DNA of 64,000 nucleotides, from contig OZ038320.1 in NCBI GenBank assembly GCA_964035795.1, positions 1,594,053 through 1,658,052 of the forward strand, in the 5' to 3' direction. Origin of the DNA: Pterobdella sp. o SKG-2022. Taxonomy: Eukaryota; Annelida; Clitellata; Hirudinida; Piscicolidae. Positions within the stretch are counted from its first letter, which is position 1, and the number at the start of each line of letters is the position of its first letter. The position numbers and the translations under genes were made by a program. This document shows positions 42,017-55,808 of the stretch, in pieces. A model generated the notes under the pieces. The model worked only from the letters and a program-made list of their open reading frames with translations, had not been told where the DNA came from and did no database searches.

Positions 42017-43361
42017 ACTTAATAGTTACCTAAACCGATAAAAAATGAAGATAAACATTTGTATTCCAAGTTTTAAAATAATTTTTCAGTTTTGGTTCAA
42101 CGCAGAACTAAAAATTTTTTTCTCAAAACTTTAAACTTTTGCTTGTTGATTTATTTTTGAAATACCAAAATTCCTTTCGAAACTAATTCATAGTATCCCA
42201 GATGTATCAGAGGATTATGAAATCGATATGAATTTAAGTATTAAAAAATTAAATAGTACTAACAATGATGTTAAGCAACATGGATAATTCATCCCTGTTA
42301 TTATCATTTTTGTGTTATAATTATTATCATGAATAAGAGGTCGAGAAAAGTTTTCAACTTCGAAAAAATTTTTAATTTTGTATTGTCAACAAGTCAAGAT
42401 TAAATTAAGAGGTTTTTGAGGAATACAATACAATAAAACACAATCTAATACAATTTATTAAATAAAATACAAAACAATTCAATATATTACACTACAATAC
42501 AATGAAATACAACATAATAAAACACAGAATTTGCAGACAGTTCAGAGGTTCAACCAATACTAAACAACTACAACAACAAGATATACAACAATTTAATCAA
42601 TAATAACATAAATGATAAAAATGACAATATAACTAACAATATAAATAAGGATAAACAGAATAATAAAAACAACAAAACACTAGAACGTAAAAAAAGTTTC
42701 ATATACCACAAAAACAACAACTGCAACGTCATCAAGAGGTGGGATTTTGTTTATGCTTATTATTTGTTTTTTTATTATTTATTTTTTTTATTATTTATTT
42801 TTTTATTATTTATTTTTTATTATTCATATATTTATTGGTTTATTATTCATTTATTTATTGTTTTTTATTTATTTGTTTTTATTGAATTATTTTTTATATG
42901 TAACTAAATAAAAATTTCAATAAAAGATAAAGATTATCAGCAAGAATAATTAATTTTGCATCTTAATTATCATCCTTCATCAATGCTATTGAAAACAAAG
43001 TTTTATAGAACCACAAACGCCATCTGTTATATGGATTTTAAATGGAGAGATATAAAGCTTCATTATTTATATTTAAAAATTAACATGCAAAATCTCCAAA
43101 AGGATTGCTGTTGATTGAGATTAAGTGTTGAAAATATTTTTCATTTTTGTTCAATGAAAAATAAATAGTCAAAACTAGTGCCATATCACAGTCGAATAAT
43201 ATGTCTATAGAACAAAAACAATGTGGAAATATCAAATATGATTTTTATTCCACAGCTTATTGTTGCATTTTTGCAATAAGTTCTAATGTTTTTTGAGGTA
43301 CCACCAACTTCTCTCACAAACTACTTTGCTAGACACATATTCAGTAAACTAGCCTATTAAC

Positions 43362-43488
43362 AAAAACGATTTGAATTAAACACGTTTATTAACATTGTTA
43401 AGTTTGTATACTTGATAATGTGAGTTCAACTTACCAAAAGCTTTGTATTTTTATTCAGTTAATAAAAGTGTTTGATAAAATCGTTTTT
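43362..43488. repeat. foldback element 3 with B-box-like centre
   Basis: Arms of about 32 bases (43362-43393 and 43458-43488) are imperfect reverse complements (AAAAACGATTT and TTTATTAAC blocks match). The interior holds GATAATGTGAGTTCAACTTAC and AAAGCTTTG. The interior and right flank recur at 61499-61558. Confidence 0.65.
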
Positions 43489-44576
43489 ACATATTGAGAA
43501 ATTAATAGAAATTCTTTAATTTCATGATGTCTTTTAACGTTAATAGGAGAAGTTAGCATAGAAACAGATTGTTATTATAAAAAAACATAAAAAATACAGT
43601 TCTTCCAATCTCTGTATGTAACTAACAAAAAGGTTAAACATGTCGAATCTTCTAAAACGCCTTATTTAAACGTAGAGCGTTGAAACTTTGGAAAAATTCC
43701 TGAAAAAGACCTTAAAAGTAATTAAAGATAATATAAGAATTATTTTATGAGTAATTGGTTCTGAATTTATGTAGCACTAAAGAAGGGAACAAAGGCGCTG
43801 AAGACGTTAGCAAAGGTCGTATTTCTTGCTAATATCATTGTCGAAGCTTTAATATTATTTTGAGTTCGGCGTGGATTCCACTTTTGCGTGAAATTTGTTT
43901 TATCAAAAAATTGATAGAATTTCATTATTATATATAAATAGATTGATCTATATATATATATATATATCTCTTATAAAAGAAACTTTTATGGTATCCGAAA
44001 TATGAATTACAGCTGAATATACCCATCAGTAAATGGATTTAACTTTAGTTTCAACATTTGCGTCGAAAGTTAAACTTTTAAATTAATATTTGCTTCGACA
44101 CCACATGAGTAAAAAAAAGTATCACAGAATCTTGTTTCATGCTTTCAGAATTTCAAATGTCTTATTATAAACAAGGATTTGTTATTTGAGCACGTGGGTC
44201 TTACAAATGTTTTTAAAATTGCTTAATTGTGTTAGTTTTTCTAACGAGATTCTCTGTTTGTTCCAATGATATTTAAAGTTTAGTTTAAAGCTTATATAAT
44301 ATTTATTAACTGTTTACTGTATACTCGAAGTTTCTATCACTTATATGAACTCATAAATGCATGAGGCAGATGGCTGAATATGCTTGAAGGATAAATAGCT
44401 TCGAAGGTTTTATTGTCAGAAATCATCAATTTGAGAGTTTATTAAAGTGTATAAATAAAAAAATTTTAAAAATATTCCATTAAAACTGTTTTGAAAAATT
44501 AAAAAACAGCAAAAGCTTTTCAGTTTTCAAAAATTTAAATCTACGCTATAAAGTTTTCCCATGTTTTTTCATTTTC

Positions 44577-44619
44577 TGGCGCCAAAACAATCGATTTTCG
44601 CCGCCTAAGACGCCATTTT
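44577..44619. promoter_or_regulatory. E2F-like and YY1-like motif pair
   Basis: TGGCGCCAAAA (44577-44587) matches the E2F consensus and GCCATTTT (44612-44619) matches YY1, inside a CpG-containing patch that is unusually GC-rich for this desert. No ORF or exon follows on either strand, so a promoter role is only a possibility. Confidence 0.25.
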
Positions 44620-44947
44620 GAATTACAACTTTCACTTATTAACTTCAAAACTTTTATCTCTTATCTTCTTTTCATCTGAGCGTCAATGCTTCACACGGGA
44701 TAATAGAACCTTTAAAAGTTCATTTCATTATGGCGTAATTAAAAACATTTTCTTTGAAAAGAACGTTATTATATGAATAAATACTTTCAAAATTGAACAA
44801 AAATTTCTAAAAATCTCATGAAAAGCTTCCATAATTTCATACAATATCTTCACAAATTTATACAATACTCTATTAAATTGTTCGTACTCAAACTCAGTCT
44901 TTTGATAGTGGGGCTGAAAATACTTTAATTGCAGCATTCAAGCAGAC

Positions 44948-45452
<505 letters not shown>

Positions 45453-46149
45453 GTGTACAATCACCCACCAAATCAAATGAGTTGAAAATTTTTCTACTTT
45501 ATTCCCTTTAATGGAATATAACAAGTTTTTCACATATCAAAAAATTTAATAGTTTTGTTATAAATATTACCTTTATTATAGTATTGTTATTTTGATTTTT
45601 TCAAAAGCCAAACCGTAAAATGAATATGATTTCAAAATACTGGTTAGTTTATTAAGATACGAAGCTTTTCGTTAACAATTTTCAATTTATTGTTATTTCT
45701 ATGATGATAAATTAATTTTATTATCATATAAAAAATAAATTATATTATAAGTAAATTATATAAAAATAATAAATTATTTTTGTTATTATTATTACTATTA
45801 TTCCATCATTGTTATTGTCATAATTTTTATTATTGCATTTTTTTTATTTTTATGAAGGACAGTATAGAAAGGGGACAGTGTTTTAATTCATAAACGACAT
45901 TATCTTGACGGCGAGTTTGCCAACATGCTCATATTCAATAACTTCATGGGACAATAATAAAAATTAAAAAAAATAATAACAATAACATAGTTAAAAATTT
46001 TTTAAATAATAACAATAAAAATAATAATAATAATAATAGTAGAGTTAAAAGTAATGCTACTTTTTTGCAAAAATAAAAATCATAGAAATGACAATGAGTT
46101 TCCATAGAAAAAGCCTCTAAACTTCAAAAACATTAGAAAAAAATTGAAT

Positions 46150-46562
46150 AAAAGAATATAATAAAAATAAAAATATAAATATAATAAAAATAAAAATATA
46201 AATATAATAAAAATAAAAATATAAATATAATAAAAATATAAATATAAATATAATAAAAATAAAAATATAAATATAATAAAAATAAAAATATAAATATAAT
46301 AAAAATATAAATATAAATATAATAAAAATAAAAATATAAATATAATAAAAATAAAAATATAAATATAATAAAAATATAAATATAAATATAATAAAAATAA
46401 AAATATAAATATAATAAAAATAAAAATATAAATATAATAAAAATAAAAATATAAATATAATAAAAATATAAATATAAATATAATAAAAATAAAAATATAA
46501 ATATAATAAAAATAAAAATATAAATATAATAAAAATATAAATATAAATATAATAAAAATAAT
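46150..46562. repeat. 23-bp minisatellite with higher-order order
   Basis: A/T-only units of 23 bp in two versions: A (AATAAAAATAAAAATATAAATAT with its extra AATAAAAAT) and B (one AAT replaced to give two TATAAA blocks). They follow a mostly A-A-B pattern with two A-A-A-B groups, giving a 69-bp super-period. Confidence 0.85.
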
Positions 46563-47884
46563 TAGCAGCAATAACAGTTCGACAAAAACAATTATTTGTT
46601 TGTAATGAAAGATAAAAATTTTCTTCAGTGTAGTTTCTTAATTGAAATTTCACAAAAATCACATATCTACTATTTTGAAATTTAATTCTAGTTTTTTGCG
46701 TTTTCCACGTACAATAGTTTTGTATCATTTTTTTTGCTGAAAAAATGTCGTAAGAACTTTGTTTTTTTTTTTGATGTTTTGTATGATAAAAAATATTTTT
46801 CATCTGACACAAAATGCTACAAAAATGATTTTTATCAAATAAAAACAAATTAAATACAAAGCCAAATATCCAAAAAGCTAGAAATTTTTTTCAACGAATG
46901 AAAAAAAATTAAACAAACTATACCACGAAAACTTTCATAAAAAACAAAAAACTGTAATATTTTTTCCATAAACTGAAACATGTATCCATAAAACTTGAAA
47001 AAAAACTGAGTCACAAACAAAAACATAAAGATCACACCCTCCAACACACCAATCATCTTTGAGATGCACAAGTGCACCTTGCTTCAGATTCCGAAGTGAT
47101 TTCGATTCAATGGTGATTTATTTTATAATTATCTAATAGAGTTGAATTCGTATAGTGTTCTCTTCACTGATCGTGATGGTGAGAAGTTGATGCTGTAAAA
47201 TAAAAAAATTGGTTAGGCTTTTGATGTGGCATTTTGTTTAAAAAAAACATACTTAATTTAATTATTGAAGTTTATTGAATGATTTACACAAAGCTTTTCG
47301 TAAAAAAAAATTTTACATTGATTTGTAAGAACAGTTTTAACAATACTACAAATAACATTTCTGTTAATATAATACCTGAAAGATGTTACTACTAATGTAT
47401 AAAAAAAAAAGAATAAATCATTAGAAAATAAAAATAAGTAAATACTAATAATAATACTACTGGTAAAAATACTAAAGAACCAGGCTAAAAAACTTCAGAG
47501 TTATGGTAGCTTCAGGAATGTGTGAAAACATGACATCCTATTAAAGGGAAGCTAGAAGTGTGAAAGTTATATTGAGGGCAGATGATGCTAATAAATAAAT
47601 GTGGTTTAATGATGGGTAAGGGTGTATATGTTGTGTGGCCACTTGTTGCGTATGAAGTTTGTCGTTTTATGTAGAAGTGTTGAATGTATAAGATTGATAA
47701 AAAATGAAGGAATTTTTTTATATTGATGGGTTATGGGAGGGTTGCACTTATGGAAAATTTCAGTTTTGATGAAAAAATTAATTTATCTGGAATTTCATCA
47801 CTATGATTAAAACAAATCAATAAAATTAAAAATATAAATGATATAAATAAAATAATAAGAAGAATAACAACAAAAATATTTTGT

Positions 47885-48152
47885 TAACAGGAATGCTTTT
47901 ATTGATATGAACAATTACATAAAATTGAAAAAATTCAAGTGAAATGAACAAACTGAAAATAAATAAGAAACTAATTACAACAACTTATGAGAACAAATAA
48001 AATGGAATAAATAGAATCAAATCAAATTGAATCCTACGAGTTAGTAGAACGAAAAAACACTGCCTTTCAAGGGTATAATAATACACCGTGAATGAAATGG
48101 CAAAAAAAAAACAAGACAAATAATTCAAATCGAATGGAATAACAAAAAAGAT
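47885..48152 (-). mobile_element. LINE 3'UTR fragment (family A, copy 1)
   Basis: Reverse complement matches the 3' non-coding end of the LINE at 52005-53325: the shared order is TTCCATTC, CGATTTGAATT, a T run, GCCATTTCATT-ACGGT, TATACCCTTGAAAGGCA, GTTCT/AATTAGTTT, CATTTCACTT, and the terminal ATATCAATAAAAG. No coding part remains, so this copy is heavily 5'-truncated. Confidence 0.85.
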
Positions 48153-48529
48153 GTATATAAATCAAAAAGATAAGGTTGAGAAAATAACTTTGAGAAAAGT
48201 TCAAAAAAAAATTATTTAATTAGTCTTGCAAAGTGTTGAAAATTTAATCAATTGAGAACTCAAGTGGTTCCAAACCATTGTATGTTTAAATTAATTTTCA
48301 GACATAATGATGTTTCAAGAATGAATTTTTATAATTTTTGAAGAAAATTAATTTGAAATTGCATATAAATAACATATTCTGTGAAATTAAAAGTTTTTCT
48401 TATTTATTAGCAGAGTTTTTGCTGGAAAAAATTTTAGAAAAATTTGGTTTTTAATCAAAAATAATCTAAATTTTCATTTTCAATGATTATTATTATTATC
48501 AATAGTTTGAGAAATGAATAATTTAAACA

Positions 48530-48792
48530 TAAGATAGATAGATAGAAGGAAACAGGTAAATAGAAAATTAACAGATAAGTAGATAGAAAAATAAATGAAT
48601 AGGTGGGTGGAAGCATAAATAGATAAATAAAAAAGTAAATGAAAATGATAAAAAATAGTTAAGTAGGTAGATAGAAATATAGACAGATAGACAAATAGGT
48701 AAGTAGAAATATAGACAAACAGACAAATGGGTAGTTAAAAATATAGACAGACAGATAAATAGGTAGATGAAAACAAGAAAATAAATAGGCGC
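48530..48792. repeat. degenerate GATA-type repeat
   Basis: AGATAGA-rich tract. From about 48664 to 48780 it forms three to four imperfect ~32-bp units of the type AGGTAGATAGAAATATAGAC followed by AGATAGACAAAT. Confidence 0.75.
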
Positions 48793-51700
48793 ACAAAAAG
48801 AAATATCGATAAATAAATATATTTAAAATAATGAAAGTATATGTATTTAAAAAATATAGTTGTATGAACGTGTATCAAAGGTTGGAAAATTCATTTGTTT
48901 ATTGTTCATGTTTATTATTTATATATTATATTATCTTAATTAATATTTTTCAATACTTTGTATAAAATTTGAAACATATATTTAAATAAATAGAAGAAAA
49001 AGAATGGATAAAAAATTGGAAAGAGAATGGCGTCGTAGCCCATAAAAATTTAATTAACAAAACAATATAAAGATGATTAATGTTATCAAAAAAGTGTTGG
49101 ACTTATGGGAAATAATTAAAAATGGCGATATGAAGGGAAAAATGAGACAAAATGTATAAAAAAATTACGAAAAAGAGATGAAAAAACTAATGGTTATTCA
49201 GGAAAAAGAAAAAAAAAGAAATGATGATTTTGTTGAAACAGAAAAACCTTTTTCATTTTCACTCTCCAATAGTATTGAGTTATATTAAATTTAATTATAA
49301 AATAAATTAAAAAATAAAATAAAAATGAAAAGATCATGAATAGAAATATAGTGAGAAAAAAAAACTTTTCTAAGCTGAAAAAAATGGAAAATGAGAAAAA
49401 AATGAAAAGAAAAAACAATAAAAATAAAAGTTTGATGAATGCTGACAATTAATCTCATGGTGCCATTAAAACTAAGGATGCGTAGATCAAGTATGAGAAG
49501 TTTTGATGAAAGAGTAACATGGTTTGGAAACAAACATGATTGGTTAAAAAACTATAAAAATATGAAAAAAAATATATTAATAATAAAACAATAATAATAA
49601 CAATAAAAACATACATAATTAATAATAACAATAATAATATACATAAACAGCAAAAAATTAAATGAATAAAGTAACAATATTAATAAAAACACACATAAAT
49701 AATAGAAATAATAATATTAAAATACACAAATAAAAAAAATAAGAATAAGGCCAAGTAGCAGTTATCTTAAAACGACAAACGTTTGATTTATATTAAATCT
49801 GATTTCTAATATGATTATTGTATTAAATTAATTTCACTAATTTTATTGTTATTTTTATTATTGATTATGTTTCATTATCGTTTTTTATTTTTTTTTTATT
49901 CTTTTTTTTGTGCCATTATACTATCTAAAGCTTATTTTGTATCGAAAGATTTTCGAAGACTGATCATTTTCCATGAGAGTTTATATATACAAACATAAAT
50001 TAATTTTTTAAATCAAAAAACACCGAAAAACACCTGAAATGGTTTTTAGTTGGTTATATATAAATTAATATGATTGAAAATATTTTGCATTTTATGAAAA
50101 AAATTAATGATAATAAATTTTCACAGTTTTTATACAAAAACAACAAAAAAAAATAAACTTATTATTTTATTATTATTATTGTTTATGATGTGTTTTGCTA
50201 GACTAGATTTGTTTGTGAATGTAGGCTCTATCACGAGAAAGTTTGTAGAAACAACAGAGATTTGAGGTGTCCTTCATTATTTGCTGCATTGCTGAGACAT
50301 TGAGCTTTCTATTTTAACGTTTTTTAAACTAAATTTGGTGAAAAAAAATTTTTTTTTTATGATAGATAAAAATGGTTAATTAACGGGAGAAAATTTAATT
50401 TTTAATTCTAATTTATGAACATTTTTATTGGTTATGTATATTATTGTTTTCTAGCTTTTTTAGTTTTTTTGTTGTTGTATTTATTATTATTACTCTATTT
50501 TCTTCATTTTTGTAGTTTTTGTTATTTCTATGTTTTTTCGTTTAAGATTATTGTATTTATTGTTATTTTTATTTTTTTATGGAATGACGGCTTTTCTTGA
50601 TCAGTTTGATGGTGACCAAGTCTTAATGAAGGAACTTGTTTTATGCCACTAAACTTTATGACACGAAATGAGGTCATGTCAATACTTGACCCAGTTTTAT
50701 TCACTTCATAGAAACTATCAAATGTTTTGAATGGCAAGTAGATAGATAAAGCTGCGATTGAATGATAGGTAGGTAGAAAAATTGTTCTTCATTGATGAAT
50801 ATATTTTAAATTAATTCGAAAAAAAATACACGAGTTTTAATGAAATAAATAATTTTTCAAAAGATTAATCAAAAGTTAATTAATTTTAAAACAATTTAAA
50901 ACTTCTTCAAGTATTAAACTGATGTTGCTTCTTGAATGTTGACGGCTGCATCAAATATTCAGGGACGATTGTCTGCATCGATCACATGTTTGTGTTGCAA
51001 TTTTTTTTATTCAATGATCTCATTAAATTGAAGCAATCTCGAAACCCGAAAAAACTATGCAAAAAAAAGTTTCAAAATAGAGCGCAAAAGGTTGAATTAA
51101 TATAGAGATTATTACAATTTGTTTTTAACCAAAATTAAAAAAGGCTAAAGTTTTGCTATACATAAAGATTCCCGATTTTCCAAGAAATACTAGACTAGTG
51201 GAAAGCTCATGAAATATTATTTTAATTAAGATATCAAAAATTTTAGGTTCCGCTGAGATTTGAACTCGGATGGCAAGATTCAGAGAGAAAATTTCATAAG
51301 TTTTTTGAATAATAATGATCATGAGCTCAAAAGTTTTGTTCGTCTCAAATATTCCAACAATCTCATAATTAAACCGTCTTCAAATACATGCAAAACAAAC
51401 CGGGAAAAAATTGTCTGAGTTTTAGGAGTCTTGTATTTTGTGTGCTCTTGTGTTTTATTAGTTCAGTAACTTTGAACTTTTAATATAATAATTTTTTTTC
51501 AAAATTTTGTGCATAAATTTTTTTAAATTGTAAAATACAATTATATTTAAAAGTTAATTGAAGTAAAAAAGCGACAAATGGAAAATTCTAAGAAAAACGG
51601 TGAAAACCAAAAAAGAGCACTAACGTTTTTAAACTGATGAGTGAATAATGTTGAAACGTAGACGAAAAAAAGAAAAGATGGAAAAAAAATTATAATTCTA

Positions 51701-52004
51701 ACAATAATAATAAGAAAAAGAAGAAGAAAAAAACAACTATTATTATCGTTAGTATTTAAATTCATTAAAAACAAAAAAAAATTGTGATTAAAATAAATAC
51801 AATAGCTCTGATGCAAGCACAACAGGGAAGCAAACAAGAACTTCAACCAACAATGATGCAGCATATGTGGCAACAGAAGTGAATGCTTGAAAATAAATTG
51901 GATTACAAATAAAAAATAATTGAAAAAAGAACAATAATCAAACCATTTTTTTGCTGATGAAAAAAAATACGTTTTAAAGTAATAATAATAATATTATTAA
52001 TAAT

Positions 52005-53325
52005 AATTTTGATCTATTATTTGAAAAACTTCATAGATTTAATTTTTCATTATTATCAATTAAGTGGATAGAATCTTATATAAAAAACAGAAATCGAGTG
52101 GTTGGTTTAAATGGGGTACAATCCAAACCTTTGATTTAATCTAGGGGAGTTCCCCAAGGTTCAATATTAGGTTCTTTACTGTTTATCTTATTTATTAATG
52201 ATTTCCCTATCAACAATAATAAACATGATACACTCATTTATGCTGATGATATTCTCATTTCTTTGCCTATTACTAATGATAATTATGAACAAATAAATAA
52301 TGATATTAATAATGAATTAAATAGTATTAATAATTGGTTTAAAAGTAATTATCTTATGTTAATACAAATAAAACTTATACTGTTTTCAAAAACATTAATA
52401 CAAATTTCAATATAAATAATTTGAATTTTGTATTAGCTAACAAACCTATTACTTACAAAATCCCCTTTAAATACTTGGATATAATATTTGATAATAATTT
52501 AAGTTTTAAACATCATATTGACTATCTAGTGAATAAACCATATAAAATAAAGAGTAAAATATATTTCTTGAAAAAGACTTAAACTAAATACAAAAACTCT
52601 CTTAAACTTGTATTGCTCTCTTTTTTACCCACATATTAATTATTGTAACACTGTTTGGGCATGTAATTATAAATCTAATATAAAACAAATTCAAACACCA
52701 CAAAACTTAACAATCAAAACTATCTTTAATTATCCATTTGATAAACATATTAATTATAAAGATGTAGAAATATTGAATATAAATAACATAAATATATTAC
52801 ACACCTTGATATTTAGTTTTAAACATATAAATAATCTTCTTCCTAACTCTTTCTCTAATTTCTTTAACACTAAAACCTATAACTACAATATAAGAAATAA
52901 TAACAATTTAATTATAAAAAAATATAGAACTAGTAAAAAGAACTTATTTTTAAGAGTAAAAGGTGCTAAATGCTGGAATCAATTACCAGATAATCTTAAA
53001 TCCTCAAAATCATTAAAATTATTCAAAACCCTTTTGAAAAAATATTTTCTAAGCAGCTCCAACTTATAAATCTAGTCTGTTATTGCCTTATTTTCCATTT
53101 CATCCGATTTGAATTCTTTGTTTTTTTTTTTTTTTTTTTTATGCCATTTCATTTACGGTACATCATTATACCCTTGAAAGGCATGTTTTATTAATTTGAT
53201 TTGTTTCCATTTAAGCCATTTTCTTTTATTCTTATAAATTGTTCTAATTAGTTTTGTTATTCATTTCACTTCAACTTTTTGAGTTTCATGTAGTTTTTTA
53301 TATCAATAAAAGAATTGTGTTAAAA
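52005..53325 (+). mobile_element. degenerate non-LTR retrotransposon (LINE family A, copy 2)
   Basis: 5'-truncated, broken reverse transcriptase of the Jockey/CR1 group. Recognisable pieces in order: SIKWIESYIKNR, RGVPQGSILG (~52142-52172), YADDILISL with the YADD catalytic box (~52239-52265), NNWFKSNYLML, FKYLDIIFDNNLSFKHHI, and a C-terminal tail ending GAKCWNQLPDNLKSS...FKTLLKKYF (open 52608-53069). It is dead: a TAA precedes RGVPQG, and frame changes occur near 52360 and 52580. The non-coding 3' end (~53070-53320) is shared with 47885-48152 and ends in AATAAAAG plus an A-rich tail. Confidence 0.92.
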
Positions 53326-55309
53326 AAATAAAAAAAAATAATAATAAAAATAATAAAACGAGTATAATAATAATAAAAATAATAATAGTTGCAAATGTAT
53401 ACTGTTTGATGATATCAGTTCAAATCACTGCAAAATTTTGGATATGATACTAAAAATAGATGATAACAATGTTAAACACAATAAATATTTAGTTTTTCAA
53501 ATTATTTTTTGAACTTTGTTTTTTTCTGTTCTTTGGCGGTCCGGATGACTCAGTTGAAATATTTTGACTCAACTTATCAGCGCTGGATTGAATCTCAGTT
53601 TGGCTCAAGTTCTAGGTTTTTTTCTTTGCACACTAGATTTCGTTGCACACACGCGACATCTAGTGATTAAAAGAGTTTTTTTTTGCTTGTTTTTTGAACG
53701 AAATTTTAAAATTACATTTAAAATATTAGAAGTATTAGATAGCTTCAAGCGCTAAACCACAGACATTAAACCAAAACATTTTTCTTTCCACTTTTTTTTA
53801 CATGCTCAAATCATTTGCACTGGCTTTAACCAATGCCTCAAACGATTTTTTCTATCTATCAATAATTCTATCAGATAGTTTCAAACCTATTTGATATGTC
53901 AACCATGTTTTTTGTTCAAAGATGAAAACGCTTCAACTGAACAAAAAAAATATGTACTTAATCATTATATAAATTTGAAGCAAAAAACACCAAAAATGCA
54001 CCACAAGCTGAACATTGTTTTCAAATAAATATATAAAAATCACAGGTATAAATATATATAAAGTTACATATATATCAACCAGTATGAAGATGAAAAACTC
54101 GAAAAAGTTGTAAGAGTTGTCGGTCTGATGGCAAGGAATAGTTTTGTTTGCTTTTTGAGATTGAGCTTAACATTTTTTTTATGTTGTGATACCATGAATT
54201 ACTTTTAAATAAAAAAAATTTGAAACAAAATTTTTTTTCCAAATTGAAAAAGAACAAAAAATATCAGACAAAAATTAAAAAATACTGAAAAAGTGAAGTG
54301 CCGTATGTATTTTGAAAAACATTCCATACTGTTTTGAGTTGCAAAAGCTCTGGTAATCACGGATACTTGAAAAAACTGTTGTTGTAATCAATAGAAAAAA
54401 ACACTAGAAAAAAAATTGAAACTTCAAAAATGTTGTATACTGAGATCTAGTTTATGAAAGTTTGAAAAAATGAACAGAATCCTAGATTAGTTATCTGATG
54501 ATAATGTGAAAAAACGTCGAGAAGTTTGGTCTCCATGTAAAAATTTAACTATTACCGTGTCTCCATGGTTCACAAAAAATAGAAGACTTAATAAATAATA
54601 CAATATACCTGTAAATCTTTGCATAGAAGATATTAGACTTGAAAAATCAAAAAATATAAAATTGCCCAAAAAAAATAAAAATTTCCCAAAAAATGAAAAC
54701 TAAATCGAATTAAAAAACCAAATAATTCATTCTAATTTGGAGCAGATAAGGTTTTTATATAAACATAGGCTTTTCTTTCAAATCTATTCTATCGAGCTTC
54801 TTATCAAAAATAGTAGAGAAAATAAAAATTAATGAGAACAAAGAACTAGTAATAAAGATTATAAAGATAAAAATGGAAGCAAGGAAATAGTGATGATATC
54901 CACAAGGAAAAGTAAATAGCGATCAAAAAAATATTACCATGATGAAAATGGAGAATTGCATAACGGCGGAAAGACTTCATAAGAGGAGAATAACCTTGGA
55001 AAGATTAATGATATTCATCTGAATACTCTCAAAACTTAGTAATTAATTCAATTAATATTTTATAACGGTCTTTAAAACAGAATTTTTTTCACTGATTGTA
55101 AAATTTAACATCCAAATAAAAAATTTTTTTTCGCTGCAAAAAAACGAAAAACGAGAAAAGGAATATTGATTTAAAAGTGATAAAACCAAAAAAATAAAAT
55201 TAAACTTAATAATTAAAAAAAAATCCAATAATACTGATGATAATGAAAGTAATAAAAATAAACAATAGTAATAAGAAAAGTAATAGGAATGAACAAAAAA
55301 AAATAAAAG
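53326..55309. other. intergenic, A/T-rich
   Basis: No gene recognised. About 53535-53605 has tRNA-like words (GATGACTCAGTTG and GGATTGAATCTC) that do not form a clover-leaf. The remainder is featureless A/T-rich DNA. Confidence 0.45.
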
Positions 55310-55551
55310 ATGAAGGTTAAAGAGGTAAAATCATTATCAGAAACGCCTTTGTTGGAGGTGCAAAACAAAAATAATAATAACAATAATAAAAACAATAATG
55401 ATGTTGTTGATAAAAATAAGAACAACAATAATTATTTTTTCAACAGCAACACTTTCAAAGGAAATGATAACCACTCGAACATAAGAGATAATACAAATAA
55501 AAAATTGAAAGATAATAAAAATAAGAATGATATGTTTCTTACTCCAAAACT
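55310..55551 (+). CDS. possible first coding exon of the TRPC gene, Asn-rich
   Basis: ATG at 55310 opens a frame beginning MKVKEVKSLSETPLLEVQNK, followed by an Asn/Lys-rich stretch and NDMFLTPKL, then a GTTAGT donor at 55552. It ends in phase 2, exactly what the acceptor at 56501 needs to join in frame to the TRPC exon (…PKL-SQANMSDT…). GTTAGT donors are used by several certain exons here. The phase match could be chance (one in three) and low-complexity Asn-rich ORFs arise easily in A/T-rich DNA. Confidence 0.4.
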
Positions 55552-55769
55552 GTTAGTTTTTTGCCATTCTTTTCATTTTTTTATATTCTTTTTTTTGTTT
55601 CACATTATTTATATTTATTTTTTAGTTTTTATTAAAATATTTTTAATCATATTTCATCACTGTTTTTTACAACTTATCAATACAATTCTCAAGCTTCCAC
55701 AAAAAACTAAGCCACCCATAACATAGCCATATTTCTTCTCTAACCACTCAAAAATAGTGCTAACTTGAT

Positions 55770-55808
55770 CACGTGTTGGTCACCTGGGTGAAACATGATG
55801 TGACGTCA
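55770..55808. promoter_or_regulatory. E-box and CRE motifs upstream of TRPC exon
   Basis: CACGTG (55770-55775), CACCTG (55781-55786) and a perfect palindromic CRE, TGACGTCA (55801-55808), lie within 40 bases, about 700 bases before the exon carrying the TRPC ATG at 56515. If 55310-55551 is a real exon this lies in its first intron. Binding is inferred from motif match only. Confidence 0.3.

Larger units (their letters stand above)
36573..44570. other. gene desert with simple repeats
   Basis: No host exon recognised. Contents are listed separately: CCAT-rich tract, tRNA-like sequence, GATG-rich tract, A/T-rich repeats and foldback element 3. Short GT runs occur at ~40030-40110 and degenerate ATACA-type repeats at ~42430-42530. 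Confidence 0.5.

Noticed and set aside
46080..46848. Long minus-strand ORFs rich in Phe, Ile, Tyr
   Set aside because: Translation of the A/T minisatellite; a hydrophobic artefact with no membrane-protein features.
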